A DNA stretch of 6,482 bases, from the NCBI GenBank assembly GCA_007126855.1, contig SLAK01000121.1:1-6482 (forward strand), read 5' to 3'. Position 1 is the first letter of the stretch. Each line of letters opens with the position of its first letter. The stretch is from Dehalococcoidia bacterium. GTDB taxonomy: Bacteria > Chloroflexota > Dehalococcoidia > Tepidiformales > Tepidiformaceae. This document shows, one piece after another, positions 4,753-6,482 of the stretch. Under the pieces are notes generated by a model, which saw nothing but the letters and a program-made list of their open reading frames with translations, ran no database searches and was not told where the DNA came from. The translations under genes and the position numbers were made by a program.

Positions 4753-5829
4753 CTATTCCCCGCCGACCACGGTCGCGCCGCGCGTGCCCGCCTGCGCCTC
4801 GTAGGCTTCGTGCACCAGCTCGCGGGTTTCGTCCCACCCGACGCACGCATCGGTGATCGACACGCCGTAGGCCAGGTCCTTTGGCTCGGCGCCCAGCTTC
4901 TGGTTGCCCGGGAACAGGTGGCTTTCCAGCATGCAGCCCTTGATGCGCGTGTCGCCGTTTGCGCGCTGCTCGAGCACATCGCGGAGCGCGACAGCCTGCC
5001 GTGTGTGGTCCTTGTTGGAATTGCCATGGCTGCAGTCCACCAGCAGCGATTGCGTCAGGCCCGCAGCCGCGAGCTGCTGGCACGCGCGCTCCACGTGTTC
5101 CGCGCTGTAGTTCGGCCCGACCCGGCCGCCGCGCAGCACCACGTGGCCTGCCGGGTTGCCGAGTGTCTGCACCACGCAGGCGTTCCCGTCGTAGTCCATG
5201 CCCAGGAAAGTGTGGGGGTTGCGGGCGGCCAGCACCGCATCCACCGCGGTCTGCGTATCGCCGTCCGTGCCGTTCTTGAAGCCCACGGGCATCGAGAGGC
5301 CGCTTGCCATCTGGCGGTGTGTCTGGCTCTCCGTGGTGCGCGCACCGATCCCCGCCCAGGCCACGAGCCCCGCCTGGTACTGCGGGACAAATGGGTCCAG
5401 GAACTCGGTCGCGACAGGCAGTCCCAGCTCATTTACCCTGAGCAGCACTTCGCGTGCGCGGTAGAGCCCGGTTGCAATGTCCGACGAGCCGTCCAGGTGC
5501 GGGTCGTAGATCAGGCCCTTCCAGCCGATCGTGGTCCGGGGCTTTTCAAAATACACCCGCATCACCACGAAGATGCGGTCCTTCACTTCCTCGGCAAGCT
5601 CGCGCAGCTTTCCCGCATATTCAATCGCGGCATCCTCGTCGTGGATGGAACAGGGGCCGATGATCAGCATCATGCGCTCGTCGCGGCCTTCCAGGATGTC
5701 GACGATGGTGTTGCGGGACTGGACCACGTGGTCCGCCAGGGTGTCGGAAATGGGCAGGCGCCGCTGGAGTTCCACGGGTGGCACCAGCGGAGCAAAACTC
5801 CGGATATTGACGTCTCGAGTAGATGGCAT
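4753..5829 (-). CDS. aroG: 3-deoxy-D-arabino-heptulosonate 7-phosphate (DAHP) synthase, class I, AroF/AroG/AroH type
   Basis: It condenses phosphoenolpyruvate and erythrose 4-phosphate to DAHP, the first step of the shikimate pathway, in the cytoplasm. The 358-residue TIM-barrel enzyme matches E. coli AroG (350) in length. Metal and substrate residues are all present: Cys60 in GPCSIHD, Arg91 and Lys96 in MRVYFEKPRTT, Arg164 in GARTTESQ, Lys185 in VGFKNGTDG, His268 in VDCSHGNSNKD, Glu302 in MLESHL and Asp327 in ITDAC. The equivalents of E. coli feedback-site residues Asp146, Pro150 and Ser180 (here Asp145, Pro149, Ser179) are kept, so inhibition by an aromatic amino acid is plausible; which one I cannot tell, so the symbol is only a family label. 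The reading frame stays open far upstream, but ATG 5829 matches the family's start. It stands alone, convergent with the hicB-like gene. Confidence 0.97.
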   Translation of the reverse strand: MPSTRDVNIRSFAPLVPPVELQRRLPISDTLADHVVQSRNTIVDILEGRDERMMLIIGPCSIHDEDAAIEYAGKLRELAEEVKDRIFVVMRVYFEKPRTTIGWKGLIYDPHLDGSSDIATGLYRAREVLLRVNELGLPVATEFLDPFVPQYQAGLVAWAGIGARTTESQTHRQMASGLSMPVGFKNGTDGDTQTAVDAVLAARNPHTFLGMDYDGNACVVQTLGNPAGHVVLRGGRVGPNYSAEHVERACQQLAAAGLTQSLLVDCSHGNSNKDHTRQAVALRDVLEQRANGDTRIKGCMLESHLFPGNQKLGAEPKDLAYGVSITDACVGWDETRELVHEAYEAQAGTRGATVVGGE

Positions 5830-5838
5830 GGGAGCTAC

Positions 5839-5867
5839 ATAATCGCGCACCGACGCCCCTCGGGCAA
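5839..5867 (-). promoter_or_regulatory. Candidate promoter of the DAHP synthase gene
   Basis: On the minus strand, TTGCCC (5867-5862), a 17-base spacer and GATTAT (5844-5839) resemble a sigma-70 type promoter, each box matching four of six positions. GATTAT is 9 bases before the ATG at 5829, so the leader would be at most a few bases. Confidence 0.4.
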
Positions 5868-5955
5868 ACCCAACCGCAAGCCGCGGGAAATGGCAAAGCC
5901 TGCTCGCCCTTGTGATACGGTTCGGCTCATCTCTCATCCCTCCTCGCTTCTTTGC

Positions 5956-5961
5956 TATCCT
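5956..5961 (+). promoter_or_regulatory. TATCCT -10 box of the HIT gene
   Basis: TATCCT lies exactly 6 bases before the ATG at 5968, the same geometry as at the alpha/beta hydrolase and dinB-like 1 genes. A leaderless mRNA is predicted. No clear -35 is seen. Confidence 0.55.
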
Positions 5962-5967
5962 TCCCGC

Positions 5968-6312
5968 ATGTCCGACACCATCTTTGTCAAGATCCTCCGC
6001 GGCGAGATCCCCGCCGATATCGTCTACGAAGACGAGCACTGCATCGCCTTCCGGGATGTGAACCCGCAGGCGCCTGTGCATGTGCTGGTCATCCCGCGGA
6101 AGGACCTGGTGAACGTCGCCACGGCTACCGCTGAGGACGCGCCGCTCCTTGGCCACCTGCTCAACGTCTGCACGACGGTCGCGGAAAAGGAAGGCATCAA
6201 GGACACAGGCTTCCGCATCGTCGCCAACAACGGCTCCGAGGCCGGCCAGACGGTCGACCACCTGCACTTCCACGTGCTCGGCGGCCGCGCGATGACCTGG
6301 CCGCCGGGATAA
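5968..6312 (+). CDS. HIT-domain (HINT-type) purine nucleotide-binding hydrolase
   Basis: This 114-residue protein has the length of bacterial HinT. It opens with the HINT hallmark IFVKILRGEIPADIVYED (5-22), followed by AFRDVNPQAPVHVLVIPRK (27-45), and carries the histidine triad HLHFHVLGGR with His98, His100 and His102; by analogy with human HINT1 the middle His is the nucleophile. Family members cleave adenosine phosphoramidates and aminoacyl adenylates in the cytoplasm. The tryptophan near the C-terminus (MTWPPG) is also typical of HINT. ATG 5968 was chosen because the family N-terminus begins there and a TATCCT box precedes it; the same frame is open further upstream only as antisense of the DAHP synthase gene. 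It is divergent from that gene and converges on the universal stress protein gene 39 bases downstream. Confidence 0.96.
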   Translation: MSDTIFVKILRGEIPADIVYEDEHCIAFRDVNPQAPVHVLVIPRKDLVNVATATAEDAPLLGHLLNVCTTVAEKEGIKDTGFRIVANNGSEAGQTVDHLHFHVLGGRAMTWPPG

Positions 6313-6351
6313 ACGTACAGCGCCCCCTGCTCCGCCACGTGTCCGGCCGCC

Positions 6352-6482
6352 TTACTCGCGTGGGCGGTGGACGATCACCGGCCGCTCAGATTCCCGGATA
6401 ACCCGCTCCGCCACGCTCCCGGCCAACAGGCGTGAAACCCCCGAACGCCCGTGCGTCGCCATCGCGATCGCGTCTACATCAA
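6352..6482 (-). CDS. Universal stress protein (UspA) family, C-terminal part, 5' end outside window
   Basis: The last 42 complete codons of a leftward gene end with TAA at 6352-6354; I read them by hand from the minus strand. The segment DAIAMATHGRSG followed by VSRLLAGSVAERVIR and ending ERPVIVHRPRE is the C-terminal nucleotide-binding loop and last strand of UspA-fold proteins. The ATP-binding signature is G-2x-G-9x-G(S/T). The second glycine and the final GS are present with correct spacing, but the first glycine is Ala (MATHG). These proteins bind ATP or AMP and help in stress survival. Whether the full protein has one or two Usp domains lies outside the window. Confidence 0.88.
   Translation of the reverse strand, partial: DVDAIAMATHGRSGVSRLLAGSVAERVIRESERPVIVHRPRE

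Noticed and set aside
5830..6273. N-terminal extension of the DAHP synthase (open frame up to 6273, including an ATG at 5937 next to AGGAGG)
   Set aside because: The extension runs antisense through the HIT gene and does not match the family. The start at 5829 gives the expected length, and a promoter-like box lies between 5829 and the upstream starts.
4810..6312. A 500-codon plus-strand open frame covering the DAHP synthase region and the HIT gene
   Set aside because: Its first three quarters are antisense to the well-conserved DAHP synthase gene and resemble no protein. Only the last 114 codons, from the ATG at 5968, are the real HIT gene.

Overview
This is a densely coded, GC-rich bacterial chromosomal window with ten protein-coding genes, two of them cut by the window edges. 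No gap between genes exceeds about 140 bases. I see no rRNA, tRNA, CRISPR array, transposase or origin. The gene mix fits Chloroflexota (Dehalococcoidia-like) best: paired Uma2-family genes, paired DinB-fold genes, a secreted CLG-repeat protein, a free-standing HicA/HicB-like pair, and -10 boxes lying directly in front of start codons. This assignment is an inference from gene content, and Deinococcota or Actinomycetota cannot be excluded.

Layout. Bases 1-2002 are a leftward cluster of four genes that are two tandem duplications: dinB-like 1 (2002-1487), dinB-like 2 (1490-1032, start overlapping the previous stop), Uma2 copy B (980-417) and Uma2 copy A (350 to beyond base 1). An 88-base divergent promoter region (2003-2090) separates them from a rightward pair: an alpha/beta hydrolase (2091-2981) and a membrane-anchored extracytoplasmic protein of unknown function with three repeats (3057-4142). 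A hairpin at 4165-4192 closes that pair. Next come an overlapping HicA-like toxin and short HicB-like antitoxin (4233-4713), convergent with a class I DAHP synthase gene of the AroF/G/H type (5829-4753). A 138-base divergent region separates the synthase from a HIT/HINT nucleotide-binding protein (5968-6312). The window ends in the C-terminal part of a leftward universal stress protein.

Expression logic. Most first-in-unit genes have a TANNNT -10-like box 6-8 bases before the start codon, which predicts leaderless or nearly leaderless mRNAs. The two coupled downstream genes (dinB-like 2 and hicB) and the membrane-anchored repeat protein have Shine-Dalgarno sequences instead.

Metabolically the window mixes housekeeping functions (shikimate pathway entry, HINT, universal stress protein) with accessory ones (Uma2 nuclease-fold proteins, a toxin-antitoxin pair). 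The best candidates for something undescribed are the three-repeat cysteine-paired protein and the doubly duplicated DinB/Uma2 cluster. Neither amounts to a proven new system.
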